The notes beneath the pieces were generated by a model, which searched no databases, had not been told where the DNA came from, and was given only the letters and a program-made list of their open reading frames with translations. The translations under genes were made by a program, and so were the position numbers. From NCBI RefSeq assembly GCF_030652515.1, contig NZ_JAUSAR010000005.1, forward strand, positions 1 to 64,000: a stretch of DNA of 64,000 bases, written 5' to 3'. Below, in pieces: positions 43,676 through 52,608 of the stretch (positions are counted from its first letter, which is position 1; every line of letters begins with the position of its first letter). This DNA is from Aquabacterium sp. (GTDB taxonomy: Bacteria > Pseudomonadota > Gammaproteobacteria > Burkholderiales > Burkholderiaceae_C).

Positions 43676-45694
43676 ATGAAATTCAGCAAAGCAGAAATCG
43701 ATGCCCTGATCGCGGCATCCCCACGCACCACGGCACCGTTGAGCAAGCTGGTGCTGTCCACCACCTACCAGGTCCGGTCGGGCGGTAGCACGTCGAAGAT
43801 GAGCATCGCCGAACTGGCCGCATCCATCCTGGACTGCGGCGTGTTGCAGAACCTGATCGTCGTCAAAGGGCCCAGGGGCACTTTGGAGGTGTGCGCAGGA
43901 GGTCGGCGCCTGGAGTCGCTGACCTTGCTGCTCAGTACAGGCCAGATCCCCGACAACTACCCTGTGCCCATTCTGATCGTGGCCGCCGACAAGGCCTTGA
44001 TGGCCAGCCTGTCGGAAAACCTGCACCACGTGCCCATGCACCCCGCCGACGAGTTCCTGGCCTTCTCCCGCCTGCTGGACGAGGGCAAGTCGCCCGAGAC
44101 GGTGGCCGCTGCCTTCGGCGTGACGCCGCTGGTGGTCAAGCGCAGGATGAAGCTGGCCACTGTGGCCCCGACCCTGATGGCATTGTTTCGGGAAGACCAG
44201 ATCAGCCTGGAATGCCTGATGGTGCTGGCCTCGGTGGATGACCATGAACGGCAAGAGAAGGCCTGGATCGGCTTGCCCCAATGGAACCGCCGCCCCGACT
44301 ACCTGCGACAACTGCTGACCGGCGGCGAAATCGAATCCGACCGGGACCCCGTGGCCAAGTACGTGACGCTCAAAGCCTACGAGAAGGCGGGCGGTGCCAC
44401 GCGGCGCGACTTGTTCAGCGAGGATGACAAGAAGGCCTACCTGCTGGACGCGACCTTGCTGGAAAAGCTCGCCACCGACAAGTTGCAGAAAAAGGCCAAG
44501 CAGGTGGCCTCGGAAGGCTGGAAATGGGTGGACGTGCGGCCACGTTACTCACGCGACGAATATCTCAACCACGGTGAGTTGCGCAAGACCCGGCGCGAAC
44601 CCGATGAGCCGGAGGCCGCGACCTTGGCAGACCTGGAAGCCAACATGGCCGCATTGCAAACACGCATGGACGCCCTGGAAGACGATGAAGGGGAGGGCAG
44701 CGAAGAAGCCTATGACGACCTTGAGCGCGAAATCTCGGCCTTGCAGGTACAAGTCAAGGCCATCGAGGACGAACTCAGTGTTTGGCCCGGCGACTTGATG
44801 GGCAAGGCCGGATGCGTGGTCCATGTGGGCCAGAACGGTGCCGTTGCCGTGAAGTACGGGCTGATCCGACCCGACGACCGCAGCGACATGGCACAGGCCG
44901 CGCGGCAGGCGGGCGATGGCGGGCAAGCCGACATGGTTTCCTTGCCATCCCCCAAGACTCGGCCTGTTCACTCCGACAAACTGATGCGCCGCCTGACCGC
45001 GCACCGGGTGGCTGCCGTGCAAGCCGAGTTGATCGCTCGCCCGGATGTGGCGCTGGTGGCGATCACGGCCCAACTGGCGCAAAAGCTGTTCCTGAACCAC
45101 GACTACCGCTGTCACCAGCAGGACCCCGTCCTGGCCATCACGGCCACGGGCAGCCAGTCTGATTTGCGAGCCGCTGCCGATGACATCGAAACCAGTCCGG
45201 CGTGGCTGCGGATGGATGCCGAGCGCCGCACCTGGGCTGACAAGCTCCCGCAAGACCTGGATGCCATGTTCCCCTGGCTGTTGGCGCAAGACCAGGCCAC
45301 GGTGCTGCAACTGCTGACCTTTGCCGTTGCCTCGACGGTCACGGGCATCTACGGTGTGGAGCCTGCGACCCAAAGGACGGATGCCCTGGCGCTGGCGCTT
45401 GGCCTGGACATGCGCCGTTGGTGGACAGCCAGTGGCCCTTCGTACCTGAACCATGTGTCCAAGGCGCGCCTTTTGGAGGTGGTGACCGAGGCGGTGGACA
45501 TCAATGCCGCAGCGCCACTGGCGGCGCTCAAGAAGGACGCCGCAGTGAGCGGGGCCGAGCAGGCCATGGCCGGTGCTGGCTGGTTACCGATGTGCTTGCG
45601 CACGGGTGCCTCCTCGAAGCCGACTGGCGATGACGGTGGCGCTGGTCGTGTAGAGGCAACCAATGCTGATGCGGTGGTTGAACTGGCGGTGTGA
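43676..45694 (+). CDS. Large ParB/RepB-family protein
   Basis: A 672-residue protein with a ParB N-terminal domain: MSIAELAASILDCGVLQNLI, GTLEVCAGGRRLESLTLLL, then SLSENLHHVPMHPADEFLAF and the HTH-like ETVAAAFGVTPLVVKRRMKL. A coiled coil (about residues 315-375) and a long C-terminal region follow, as in the large ParB-like proteins of plasmids and integrative elements. AGGAG precedes the ATG at 43,676. It probably binds element DNA for partition or regulation. No parA is adjacent; the ParM-like gene at 48,185 may be its functional companion. Confidence 0.8.
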   Translation: MKFSKAEIDALIAASPRTTAPLSKLVLSTTYQVRSGGSTSKMSIAELAASILDCGVLQNLIVVKGPRGTLEVCAGGRRLESLTLLLSTGQIPDNYPVPILIVAADKALMASLSENLHHVPMHPADEFLAFSRLLDEGKSPETVAAAFGVTPLVVKRRMKLATVAPTLMALFREDQISLECLMVLASVDDHERQEKAWIGLPQWNRRPDYLRQLLTGGEIESDRDPVAKYVTLKAYEKAGGATRRDLFSEDDKKAYLLDATLLEKLATDKLQKKAKQVASEGWKWVDVRPRYSRDEYLNHGELRKTRREPDEPEAATLADLEANMAALQTRMDALEDDEGEGSEEAYDDLEREISALQVQVKAIEDELSVWPGDLMGKAGCVVHVGQNGAVAVKYGLIRPDDRSDMAQAARQAGDGGQADMVSLPSPKTRPVHSDKLMRRLTAHRVAAVQAELIARPDVALVAITAQLAQKLFLNHDYRCHQQDPVLAITATGSQSDLRAAADDIETSPAWLRMDAERRTWADKLPQDLDAMFPWLLAQDQATVLQLLTFAVASTVTGIYGVEPATQRTDALALALGLDMRRWWTASGPSYLNHVSKARLLEVVTEAVDINAAAPLAALKKDAAVSGAEQAMAGAGWLPMCLRTGASSKPTGDDGGAGRVEATNADAVVELAV

Positions 45695-45766
45695 GCCTGG
45701 GCGTTTCGTGAAACAGCCTACAAGGTGGCGCAGGGTCATGGCCTTGCGCCACTGCGGCCATGTCTT

Positions 45767-46945
45767 TCAGCCCGATGTGTGGACAGGCTCGCCATCAGCA
45801 TGGCCGTCAAGGTCGGGCGGGTCTTTCCGAGGGCGGACGGCCCCTAAATACGCGCCAGCCGCGCGGGCCCTCGCATGGCCAGCGAGGTGGGCCACGGCCT
45901 GCCGCGCAGCCCGATCAAGCTCGGGTGCCACAGTGCCCTCCCCGCGAACCGGGGGCGGGCCACCGGCCAGGGCCTGATAGTGCCCGATCAGCACTTCGTG
46001 CCGCAGCCCGTGCGCGGTGACCCCCAACTCGCGAACCGTGATGCCGAACTTCGCCACCACGTAGTCAAAGCGCCTGAGGTTCTTGCGCAGGTCATGGGCT
46101 GGATCACCCATGTGTGCATCCTGGCTGGACACCACGCCCTGTGCAAATTCAACCGCCAGGACCCTGCTTGGGCGGTCCAGCGGGATGTAGCGCACCCGTC
46201 CCCCTTTGCCCTTGACCCAGGCATACCGATCCGCTTCCTGCTCATCGGGCGACAGGCCGGTGGCCTCAAACGGCACGATGCTCTCGAAGGGCCTGAACAG
46301 CACCGATTCCTTGCGCCGCAGCCCCATCGCGTGGATCAGCCGCAGCGATGCACCCACATGGCGGTCGTGCTCGCACACCTGATCGATCAGAGCGTCGATG
46401 TCCACCCCTTGCGCCGACCAACTCTTGTCCCGGCTGGCGTATTCATGCCGCTGGTATTCGTCCAGGCTCAAGCCATAGTGATCTGGTGCCCGAACGAAGC
46501 CATGCTTGCCCATCCACATGGCCAGCCCGCGCAGAAAACTCAGGTAGGTCTGGATCGTGGCCGGTGCCAGGTGCTCTTGCTGCCAGACCTGCACCATGGC
46601 CTGGATGTGCTTTTGCCCCAGGTTGCGCGGGTCGGGCACGGTCTTGAACCCGGCCTTGGCCTTCAGCTCACTAAAGAAGCGCCGCAAGAACTGGGCACGC
46701 TCCTGACGTGTCTTGTGCGAGACGGTTTTGGCCAGCGAGGTGTGCAGGGTGTTGAACAGTTCGATCAACACCTCCAGCACCTTCAAGGGCGGTGTCTGGC
46801 CTGCGGGGTAGCGAGCCAGGATCTCCTGGGGTGTCTTGCCCGCCCAGCTTTGCCGTCGCGTGGGCTGATGCTGGCTTGAGCGCCCGGGGCTGGAGGGTTC
46901 CTGAATCCTGCGCCTGGAAGGTCGAGGGGTGGATGGCTCAGACAT
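45767..46945 (-). CDS. Tyrosine recombinase (integrase)
   Basis: A 392-residue site-specific recombinase. After a Pro/Ser/Arg-rich N-terminus comes a core-binding domain (about 75-160; ATIQTYLSFLRGLAMWMGK) and the catalytic domain. Arg is in HAMGLRRKES, Lys in VKGKGGRVRYIPL, HxxR in AHGLRHE, the second His in HLAGH and the Tyr nucleophile in AGAYLG. Unlike the protein at 184, all catalytic positions can be matched. It is convergent with the ParB gene. It is the best candidate in this window for the element's own integrase, or for a second internal recombinase. Confidence 0.78.
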   Translation of the reverse strand: MSEPSTPRPSRRRIQEPSSPGRSSQHQPTRRQSWAGKTPQEILARYPAGQTPPLKVLEVLIELFNTLHTSLAKTVSHKTRQERAQFLRRFFSELKAKAGFKTVPDPRNLGQKHIQAMVQVWQQEHLAPATIQTYLSFLRGLAMWMGKHGFVRAPDHYGLSLDEYQRHEYASRDKSWSAQGVDIDALIDQVCEHDRHVGASLRLIHAMGLRRKESVLFRPFESIVPFEATGLSPDEQEADRYAWVKGKGGRVRYIPLDRPSRVLAVEFAQGVVSSQDAHMGDPAHDLRKNLRRFDYVVAKFGITVRELGVTAHGLRHEVLIGHYQALAGGPPPVRGEGTVAPELDRAARQAVAHLAGHARARAAGAYLGAVRPRKDPPDLDGHADGEPVHTSG

Positions 46946-48184
46946 GATGTGAATTCCATGGTCAGGTGCCCGCTGCCCGAACAGCGGGTTGGGGTTGTAC
47001 GAACATGCGCACGAAGGTGTGCGTGAAAGTGGAATCCCATTGAGATCGCCGATGGCACGGATTCCGTCGCCCTATCGGCTCGTGGTCAAAGATTCAGCGC
47101 GCCACGCGACCACGACGAGTGCTGCGCCTACCCAAAAGGTTTGCCGGTCGGTGTGCCTGCTGTGAAGCATCGACACCGGCCCGCTCGGTCTGTCTTAAAA
47201 ACGAAATGGTTGATCCGGCCCACTTGTGCATTTCTGCAGCCATGGGGTTGGTGATGCCAAGGTGCCTCAGGGGCATGAGTGGCATCGGCGCGCAGGTCTG
47301 GCCTGACGCGTTTGTGGTGGATCAGTTCTGGATTCGGAGCGCCATCCACTCGCATGGGTCCACCCCTGACCGAAAGTCCAGGGCGGTGTCGAGTTCATGA
47401 GCGAGGTCGCACGGGGAGCCTAAAAAGGCAAACACAACCGTGCGGTGCGCCAAGGCGCGTGCTCAAGGGATGACGGGAACAGCGGTGCGGCATCGGGTGC
47501 CGACTGCGTGCTCGAAGACCATGGCGCGTTTCAGGAACGCCCAGCGCGAACGCTGGCCAGGCCACTGGTGCATGCACTGCGAAACAATCCTCACGGCCAC
47601 CACCTCAAGGGGCGATGGCAGATCCGGCTCAAAAGGCCGGAGCTTGAAGGGCAGGTAACGACTGCGACGCCTTTTGCTCCATCAGGAGCAGGGCCAGGAC
47701 GGCCCTCGGGAATCTGTAGTTGACGCCGATGGCAAAACCAGGTCAAGGCAGGCCGCCGCAATCGCCCCGGATCGTGGGGCCATGCGGGTGGCGAATGTGG
47801 GTGTCGGGACGCACCCTTGAGCCGTGCTTATTTACCGATAGGGCCGTAGAGCCAGGCTGCATGCGGGCTTGACAGCAGATCGGCTTGCCTCTGGTTCCCA
47901 TCCGGTCGATTGCAGAGCGAATTGGAGGTGCGCGTTGAGTGCAGGGCGGCTTGGCGCCAGGGGTTGACGGGTGTCATTCGAATGAGAACGTGGTGACACA
48001 CGCAAGGCCCCAAGCTCATCCCGGCGACCTCCAGCGCCAATTCAATGTCAGTGCAGCGCAAGTTGGCTGACATCGTGTTGGCCTGATGACGAAATCGAGT
48101 CATTTGAGCGGGGATTTTGCGTGGCGAGATCGCGTTGGCATGTCGATGCTGATCACCCCTGAAACCTTGTTTTGGAGTCTCATC
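46946..48184. other. Gene-poor stretch with copy of the 22-bp block
   Basis: About 1.2 kb with no confident gene. It holds a third copy of the 22-bp block at 47,650-47,671, same orientation as at 16,484 and 19,196. Minus-strand hairpins then follow: CGGC-loop-GCCG, CAGCG-ttc-GCGCTG, and CGCACGG closing on CCGTGCG at about 47,409-47,445. A structured leader reading leftward is therefore likely, with a weak small ORF downstream. Confidence 0.4.
47094..47285 (-). CDS. Possible small protein behind structured leader
   Basis: A 63-residue frame (MPLMPLRHLGITNPMAAEMH, then KWAGSTISFLRQTERAGVDA) lying downstream of the third leader copy. The sequence is protein-like for about 40 residues, then turns Arg-rich. 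No ribosome-binding site is obvious and other frames here (for example 47,128-47,355) compete, so this is weak. Confidence 0.22.
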   Translation of the reverse strand: MPLMPLRHLGITNPMAAEMHKWAGSTISFLRQTERAGVDASQQAHRPANLLGRRSTRRGRVAR

Positions 48185-49228
48185 ATGGAATTGATCGTCA
48201 GAGCGGTGGATGTCGGATCGGGCAACACCAAGTTCGTCACGGCAGCAACGGGCACAGACATCCGTTGCGCCAGCTTCCAGTCCGTCGCCTACCCCAGCAG
48301 CGATGCTGTGCCAGCGTTGCCCGCGAGCGAGCGCCGCCAAACGGTGTGCATCCCTGTCGGGCCTCTGTTCTACGAGGTCGGCCCTGATGTCGGCCTTGCA
48401 GCAGATACCTTCCGCGCCAGGCAACTGCATGATGCGTACACAGAGTCGCCGGAGTACCTGGCACTGCTGCGCGGTGCGTTGAGCATGATGAAGCTGCGTC
48501 ACATCGATCTGCTCGTTGTTGGCTTGCCCGTCTCACACTTCGCGGCCAAGAAGACCGCATTGGAAAAGCTCATGGTGGGCACCCACGATGTGGGTGGTGG
48601 AAGGACGGTGACGGTCGGCAAGGCACTCGCCGTGGCGCAGCCCCAGGGCGCCTTGGTTCATTACGCTTCCGAGCACAAGAGAATGGCCACCATCGGCAAC
48701 GAGCAAAGCCTGATCATCGATCCGGGTTCGCGAACTTTCGACTGGATCGTGGCCCGGGGGATGCGCATGGTGCAAAAGCAAAGCCACTCCCTCAACCGAG
48801 GCATGTCGGATGTGTTTCGCTTGCTCGCCCGTGACATCACGAAGAGCATTGGCACGCCATACAACGACTACGACGTCATTGACCGGGCTCTGCGTACCGG
48901 CAAGTCGCCGGTGATCTATCAGAAGGCCTACGACATGAGCCGCCATTTGCCCTTGGCCGAATCGGTTGCTGCGCAGGCGGTGTCGTCCATGAGGGAGTGG
49001 ATCGAATCACCGCACAGCCTGCAGAACATCATCCTGGTCGGGGGCGGGGCGTTCCTGTTTAGAAAGGCGGTCAAGGCGGCGTTCCCACTGCACAAGATCC
49101 ATGAAGTGAAGGAGCCGATGTTCGCCAATGTGCGGGGGTTTCAGCTCGCCGGGCAGAACTATGCGCGCACTGTGATGCAGGCATCGCGTTCGGACCAGGG
49201 TGGGGCCGAGGCGGGAGGTGCTGAATGA
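48185..49228 (+). CDS. ParM/PRTRC-D-like actin-family ATPase
   Basis: A 347-residue actin-like protein. The N-terminus VRAVDVGSGNTKFVTA carries the phosphate-1 loop, LIIDPGSRTFDWIVARG the phosphate-2 loop and NIILVGGGAFLFRKAVKAAF the adenosine motif. The start closely matches PRTRC system protein D. GGAG lies 10 bases before the ATG at 48,185; the frame remains open upstream without homology. Filament-forming ParM-like ATPases segregate plasmids and stabilise elements. The next gene overlaps it by 4 bases (ATGA) and should be its partner. Confidence 0.8.
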   Translation: MELIVRAVDVGSGNTKFVTAATGTDIRCASFQSVAYPSSDAVPALPASERRQTVCIPVGPLFYEVGPDVGLAADTFRARQLHDAYTESPEYLALLRGALSMMKLRHIDLLVVGLPVSHFAAKKTALEKLMVGTHDVGGGRTVTVGKALAVAQPQGALVHYASEHKRMATIGNEQSLIIDPGSRTFDWIVARGMRMVQKQSHSLNRGMSDVFRLLARDITKSIGTPYNDYDVIDRALRTGKSPVIYQKAYDMSRHLPLAESVAAQAVSSMREWIESPHSLQNIILVGGGAFLFRKAVKAAFPLHKIHEVKEPMFANVRGFQLAGQNYARTVMQASRSDQGGAEAGGAE

Positions 49229-49503
49229 GCGCCGATGCCAAAGTGCCGGGTGAGCCGATTCGTCTGGTGTTTGAGCTGACCCGGGCTGATCACCCCAGGC
49301 TTTTCGATGACCTGATTCGATTCCCGAAGGGAACCAAGCGGATCAATCGCTTGAGGGTGTTGGCCTACGATGGTTTGCTGGTTCAGGGTGGACAGTTTGT
49401 TGCGGCAGGACAGCCTGGGTCGATCAGTCATGTACGGAGCGGTGCCGATGAAGTCAACGGTGTCATGACGAATGATTTGTTCGTTCCATCGCTGAGTGAA
49501 TGA
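49225..49503 (+). CDS. Small ParM-partner candidate
   Basis: A 92-residue protein (MSADAKVPGEPIRLVFELTR, then DLIRFPKGTKRINRLRVLAY). The position, ATGA coupling to the ParM-like gene, and basic segment fit a ParR/StbB-type DNA-binding adaptor that links the filament to DNA. No motif proves this. Confidence 0.6.
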   Translation: MSADAKVPGEPIRLVFELTRADHPRLFDDLIRFPKGTKRINRLRVLAYDGLLVQGGQFVAAGQPGSISHVRSGADEVNGVMTNDLFVPSLSE

Positions 49504-49620
49504 GGTTCGCGACGTGCTGGGCCGATTGAAGTTTGATCGGCTACTGGCGCTGCACGATTGCTTCAGCACGGTACGAGCTGGCGAGGCAAGGGTGAGCCAA
49601 GCGGTCCTTCTCGCAGACTT

Positions 49621-50889
49621 CTATTGCGCAAGCCCGAAGGCTGATGCCATGCGCTCTTGCTCTTGGACGGGTAAGCCCAAGCGGTCGGCAATTGTTGGCC
49701 ACTGCCTCACGACCGCCTGGCTTCGCTCAATGATCGCATCGGCGGTCTCGGTATCGACGCGGAAGTAATGTGCCACGGATCGGACCAGGTCTAGGTCCAT
49801 TGCGTTGTCTGCCTCGCTGATGTTGAGCTTCAGTCCCTGTGATCCGGGTACGGGATTCATGTCGTAGGCCTCGGACAAGCGCCAACCTTTGCCGGGCATC
49901 AGGATGAAGCCGTGGTTGCGCAGGTGATCGTCCGTGTTAGAGACCAGGAGGTTGAACACGATGCGCGACCACAGTTCTTGCAAATCACCATCAGTCTGCG
50001 CACCATGGTTGATCAGTACGCGGGCGATTTCCAGGTAGCTGACGCCCGTCGATCCGTCATCACCATCCTGATGGCCGGTGAGCGTCATCGCAGAGGCGAA
50101 GTGCAGCCGCCGGCCGTCTGCGGTGCGGTCGAAGCGCTTCACCAAGAAGGTGTGGTGCGGATTGGCGAAGCGGCGTGCCAGGCTGTCAGGTACCTGCAAT
50201 TGACAGGCGCGCGCAAGCGTGTGCACCACCAGCTCCCATGCGCCCACGTCGTGTTCGTCTCGCACGCTGGGGAACTTGGCAATCCACAAATGGCCATTTG
50301 GGTCGGCCACACTGGCCTTTGGTCGCGCACCGCCAAGTGAGCCACCCGGCGCAATCAGCATGCGCAGCCAATCGTCGCCCGCTGCGGCCGTGTTGTTGTC
50401 ATCACGTTCCAGTGCAAGGCTGGCCGCTTCCAGCTCGCGCAGTTGGACAAACGGCGGTGCAGCCACCCCGTGTCGGTTGTCAAGGAAGTCGCCCGCATCA
50501 TCAAGCCTCAAGCGCAGCGCGCCGACACGGAAGGCATCATGCACACCCAGCAGATAGTCCGATTCGTGAAGTCGAACTGTCTTGGCGACTCGACCCGCCC
50601 GTTGCTCGCGTTCCAGTCGGCGGCGCATGAGCAGTCGGCCCCAGCGATCGGGGCTGGCATCGGAGAAAACGCCAAAGGTTTCATGACCTTGGGGAGGATG
50701 CTGTCGGCCCTCAAAGAGGCCGAGTCGGGGATCAAGCTGCAAGTCCAGTACGTCTGGGTGCGCTAGTGCGGCCGTGTCGAATGCGAACTCGAAGAGTTCA
50801 CGGCCCGCGCCGCGTTGGGCATGCAGTACGCCCAGACGGAGTGGCGCGGGCAGCCCGTCCCAATCGGCATAGATGGCGATGATGGCCAT
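49621..50889 (-). CDS. hipA: HipA-type toxin kinase
   Basis: A 422-residue HipA-family Ser/Thr kinase: GVFSDASPDRWGRLLMRRR in the N-terminal part, ATP-binding LWIAKFPS, then HTFLVKRFDR, the catalytic SNTDDHLRNHGFI and the metal-binding AYDMNP. HipA phosphorylates glutamyl-tRNA synthetase in E. coli; the target here is unknown. The hipB-like gene lies just upstream on the same strand with a 3-base gap, giving the standard antitoxin-toxin order. Confidence 0.87.
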   Translation of the reverse strand: MAIIAIYADWDGLPAPLRLGVLHAQRGAGRELFEFAFDTAALAHPDVLDLQLDPRLGLFEGRQHPPQGHETFGVFSDASPDRWGRLLMRRRLEREQRAGRVAKTVRLHESDYLLGVHDAFRVGALRLRLDDAGDFLDNRHGVAAPPFVQLRELEAASLALERDDNNTAAAGDDWLRMLIAPGGSLGGARPKASVADPNGHLWIAKFPSVRDEHDVGAWELVVHTLARACQLQVPDSLARRFANPHHTFLVKRFDRTADGRRLHFASAMTLTGHQDGDDGSTGVSYLEIARVLINHGAQTDGDLQELWSRIVFNLLVSNTDDHLRNHGFILMPGKGWRLSEAYDMNPVPGSQGLKLNISEADNAMDLDLVRSVAHYFRVDTETADAIIERSQAVVRQWPTIADRLGLPVQEQERMASAFGLAQ

Positions 50890-50892
50890 GAG

Positions 50893-51585
50893 TCAGCGCC
50901 GTTTCCTTGACAGGGGTTCCAGGGGACGAATCAACCCAGCAAGCGTTTCGGAATCAGAGAAGCCGCTCTGCTCCCGCCAGCTCTGCTCGTTTTCTGTGGC
51001 GTTCAATAGTTTCTTGATTTCCGTGCCTGGTGCTTCCAGTTGATGCATGGCCGCCTTGACTTGCTCTGATGGTAAAGAGTCAATGGCCTTGCGCATTTGC
51101 ATTTCGGGCAGTGCTTCGAGCGCTTTGCGTAACTGCTCTCTTGGCAACGACGCCAACATTTTGCGCAGTTGGTCCTGAGGCGATTTCTCTATCAGTCGGT
51201 GCAGTTGATCCACGGCATCAACGATCGGCTTTGAGCGGTTCGCCGATGAGGGGCTGGCAAGTGTGGTTGGCGCAAGCTTTGCAGTTCTCTTGCTGGCGGC
51301 AGGCAACCGCGCATCTTGCAATTCGCGTCCCTGTGGGTCTGCTTTGCCCAGTTGGCCAAGGTCGTTCTCGATGCCAAGCACTTGCATGACGGACAGGTAG
51401 GCTCCCATCGTCACACCTGACCCGCCTCGCTCCAGGCTGCGCAGGGTCATCGGTGACATGCCAGCACGTTCGGCCACCTGTTTGGCCGACAGGCGCCGTC
51501 GCTGCCGGGCGAGACGTAGCCGATCACCGAACTGACGCAGCAGTTCTTCAGTGGACGGGAGCAAGGGGGCGATTTTTTTGGCCAT
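50893..51585 (-). CDS. hipB: HipB-type antitoxin with repeated C-terminal extension
   Basis: A 230-residue protein, much longer than E. coli HipB (88 residues). Residues about 18-75 are an XRE helix-turn-helix (RRRLSAKQVAERAGMSPMTL). Residues about 135-185 contain four degenerate repeats of about 12-14 residues: DQLRKMLASLP, EQLRKALEALP, MQMRKAIDSLP and EQVKAAMHQLE. These form a helical solenoid-like patch between the HTH and the C-terminus. It represses the hipBA operon and should neutralise HipA; the repeats may mediate binding. Confidence 0.8.
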   Translation of the reverse strand: MAKKIAPLLPSTEELLRQFGDRLRLARQRRRLSAKQVAERAGMSPMTLRSLERGGSGVTMGAYLSVMQVLGIENDLGQLGKADPQGRELQDARLPAASKRTAKLAPTTLASPSSANRSKPIVDAVDQLHRLIEKSPQDQLRKMLASLPREQLRKALEALPEMQMRKAIDSLPSEQVKAAMHQLEAPGTEIKKLLNATENEQSWREQSGFSDSETLAGLIRPLEPLSRKRR

Positions 51586-51591
51586 GGCGCC

Positions 51592-51704
51592 ATTATTTTA
51601 GCTTTTTTGGCTGTCAATGGATGAATTATTTCCACTTGGCAATCATGCCCCATGCCGTGAAAAGACAGTATTCCATCGTTTTCAAATGGAAATAGCTAAA
51701 TTAT
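51592..51704. promoter_or_regulatory. Nested inverted repeats at hipBA promoter
   Basis: ATTATTTTAGC (51,592-51,602) is inverted as GCTAAATTAT (51,695-51,704), and TATTTCCACTTG (51,627-51,638) is inverted as CAAATGGAAATA (51,683-51,694), each with one mismatch. They sit immediately upstream of hipB in AT-rich DNA and are good candidates for HipB operators. Spacing would allow looping between dimers. Confidence 0.5.
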
Positions 51705-51735
51705 TGGTGCTTTCTGCGCCAGTAACTGTGCGTGA

Positions 51736-51927
51736 GTGAGTCGAGCTGCCAAGGGCCGTGTTGTGCCTGCCGCCGGGACGGGCGCAGCCATCTCGACGGT
51801 CGGTACGCGGCGATGCGAGTGGTGTCGTGCGTCATTCAGCCGCAACCGACTCGCAGCGCCCCCGGTAGGAGCCGCGAGGGCGCGCCGAATTTGTGTTCAA
51901 TGTTCTTGGAGATCACTCTGGGATTGA
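51736..51927 (+). CDS. Possible small zinc-ribbon ORF or remnant
   Basis: A 63-residue frame starting with GTG, with CEWC and CVQC pairs 27 residues apart, a zinc-ribbon-like spacing, in an Arg/Ala-rich context. There is no clear ribosome-binding site, so it may be a remnant or chance frame. The rest of the 51,705-52,041 gap holds only the promoter described next. Confidence 0.25.
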   Translation: MSRAAKGRVVPAAGTGAAISTVGTRRCEWCRASFSRNRLAAPPVGAARARRICVQCSWRSLWD

Positions 51928-51989
51928 ATGCTGTAGTGCGCCTTGGGTCTGCCCTGGTAACCCGGGCATGTGGTCGGCCAAGTGATTAA

Positions 51990-52034
51990 TTTGACAAAGT
52001 CAATAAAAAAAGCATAAACTTTGACAAATGGAGG
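51990..52034 (+). promoter_or_regulatory. Promoter/operator of the QueC-like operon
   Basis: TTTGACAAA occurs at 51,990-51,998 and again at 52,020-52,028, exactly 30 bases (three helical turns) apart. The first copy is part of a palindrome TTGAC-AAA-GTCAA (51,991-52,003) and contains a consensus -35 TTGACA; ATAAAC at about 52,014 is a candidate -10. GGAGG at 52,029-52,033 precedes the ATG at 52,042. The XRE protein encoded in this operon is the likely ligand. Confidence 0.5.
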
Positions 52035-52041
52035 AAATCCA

Positions 52042-52608
52042 ATGAGTGACGGACCGCACAGGAGCCTTGGCCTAAGGAGGCCATGGCGACAGTTGGCTAA
52101 GCTTTGCGACAACGCAGCCTATACGCAGACGGAGGTCACTCATGCCGCCACGGCAGCGCTCTTAAGCGACTTCAACGAAGTGTCGGCTCCTTTGCTCAAG
52201 GCCATAAAGCGTGTCTTTGAGTGCGAGGGCAACTCTCTTGGCTCTCCAGAGATTGCGATGCACCAGTTGAACCTCGCTCGTTCTCTTGCCGCTGGGTCGG
52301 TCTTTGGGCAACATGCGGTGAAGTGCAGCCAAATGCTGGTCAGCGAGGGCAAGCTCGAACCCGATAGCTTCATCATTGCTATTGGTGTCGCAGCGAAGAT
52401 GCGCGGTCAAGCCAACGTCAGGGCCTTTCACGAGCACTACCTCGATAAGACGAACGAGTTCCGGGCTAACAAGGTAGTTCATCGTTTTCAAGTTGCTATC
52501 GATTCGTTGCCGGATAGTTCGCTGGGTAGCATCCTTGTCGAAGCACGTACCGCCAGGATTCGGCCAAGTACCAGAAACACCGGCCTGGACGAAGGAGTGC
52601 GGCTGTGA
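52042..52608 (+). CDS. Unknown helical protein, first gene of QueC-like operon
   Basis: A 188-residue protein (MSDGPHRSLGLRRPWRQLAK, then THAATAALLSDFNEVSAPLL, KAIKRVFECEGNSLGSPEIA and FHEHYLDKTNEFRANKVVHR) that reads as almost all alpha helix; no known family. GGAGG fixes the ATG at 52,042 over a TTG at 52,021. Its stop overlaps the QueC-like start (GTGA, 4 bases), so the products are made together. Being first in the operon, it might be the substrate or partner of the QueC-like enzyme (inference). Confidence 0.7.
   Translation: MSDGPHRSLGLRRPWRQLAKLCDNAAYTQTEVTHAATAALLSDFNEVSAPLLKAIKRVFECEGNSLGSPEIAMHQLNLARSLAAGSVFGQHAVKCSQMLVSEGKLEPDSFIIAIGVAAKMRGQANVRAFHEHYLDKTNEFRANKVVHRFQVAIDSLPDSSLGSILVEARTARIRPSTRNTGLDEGVRL

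Noticed and set aside
45875-46879. 334-residue plus-strand frame
   Set aside because: Antisense to the integrase, whose catalytic residues establish the real strand.
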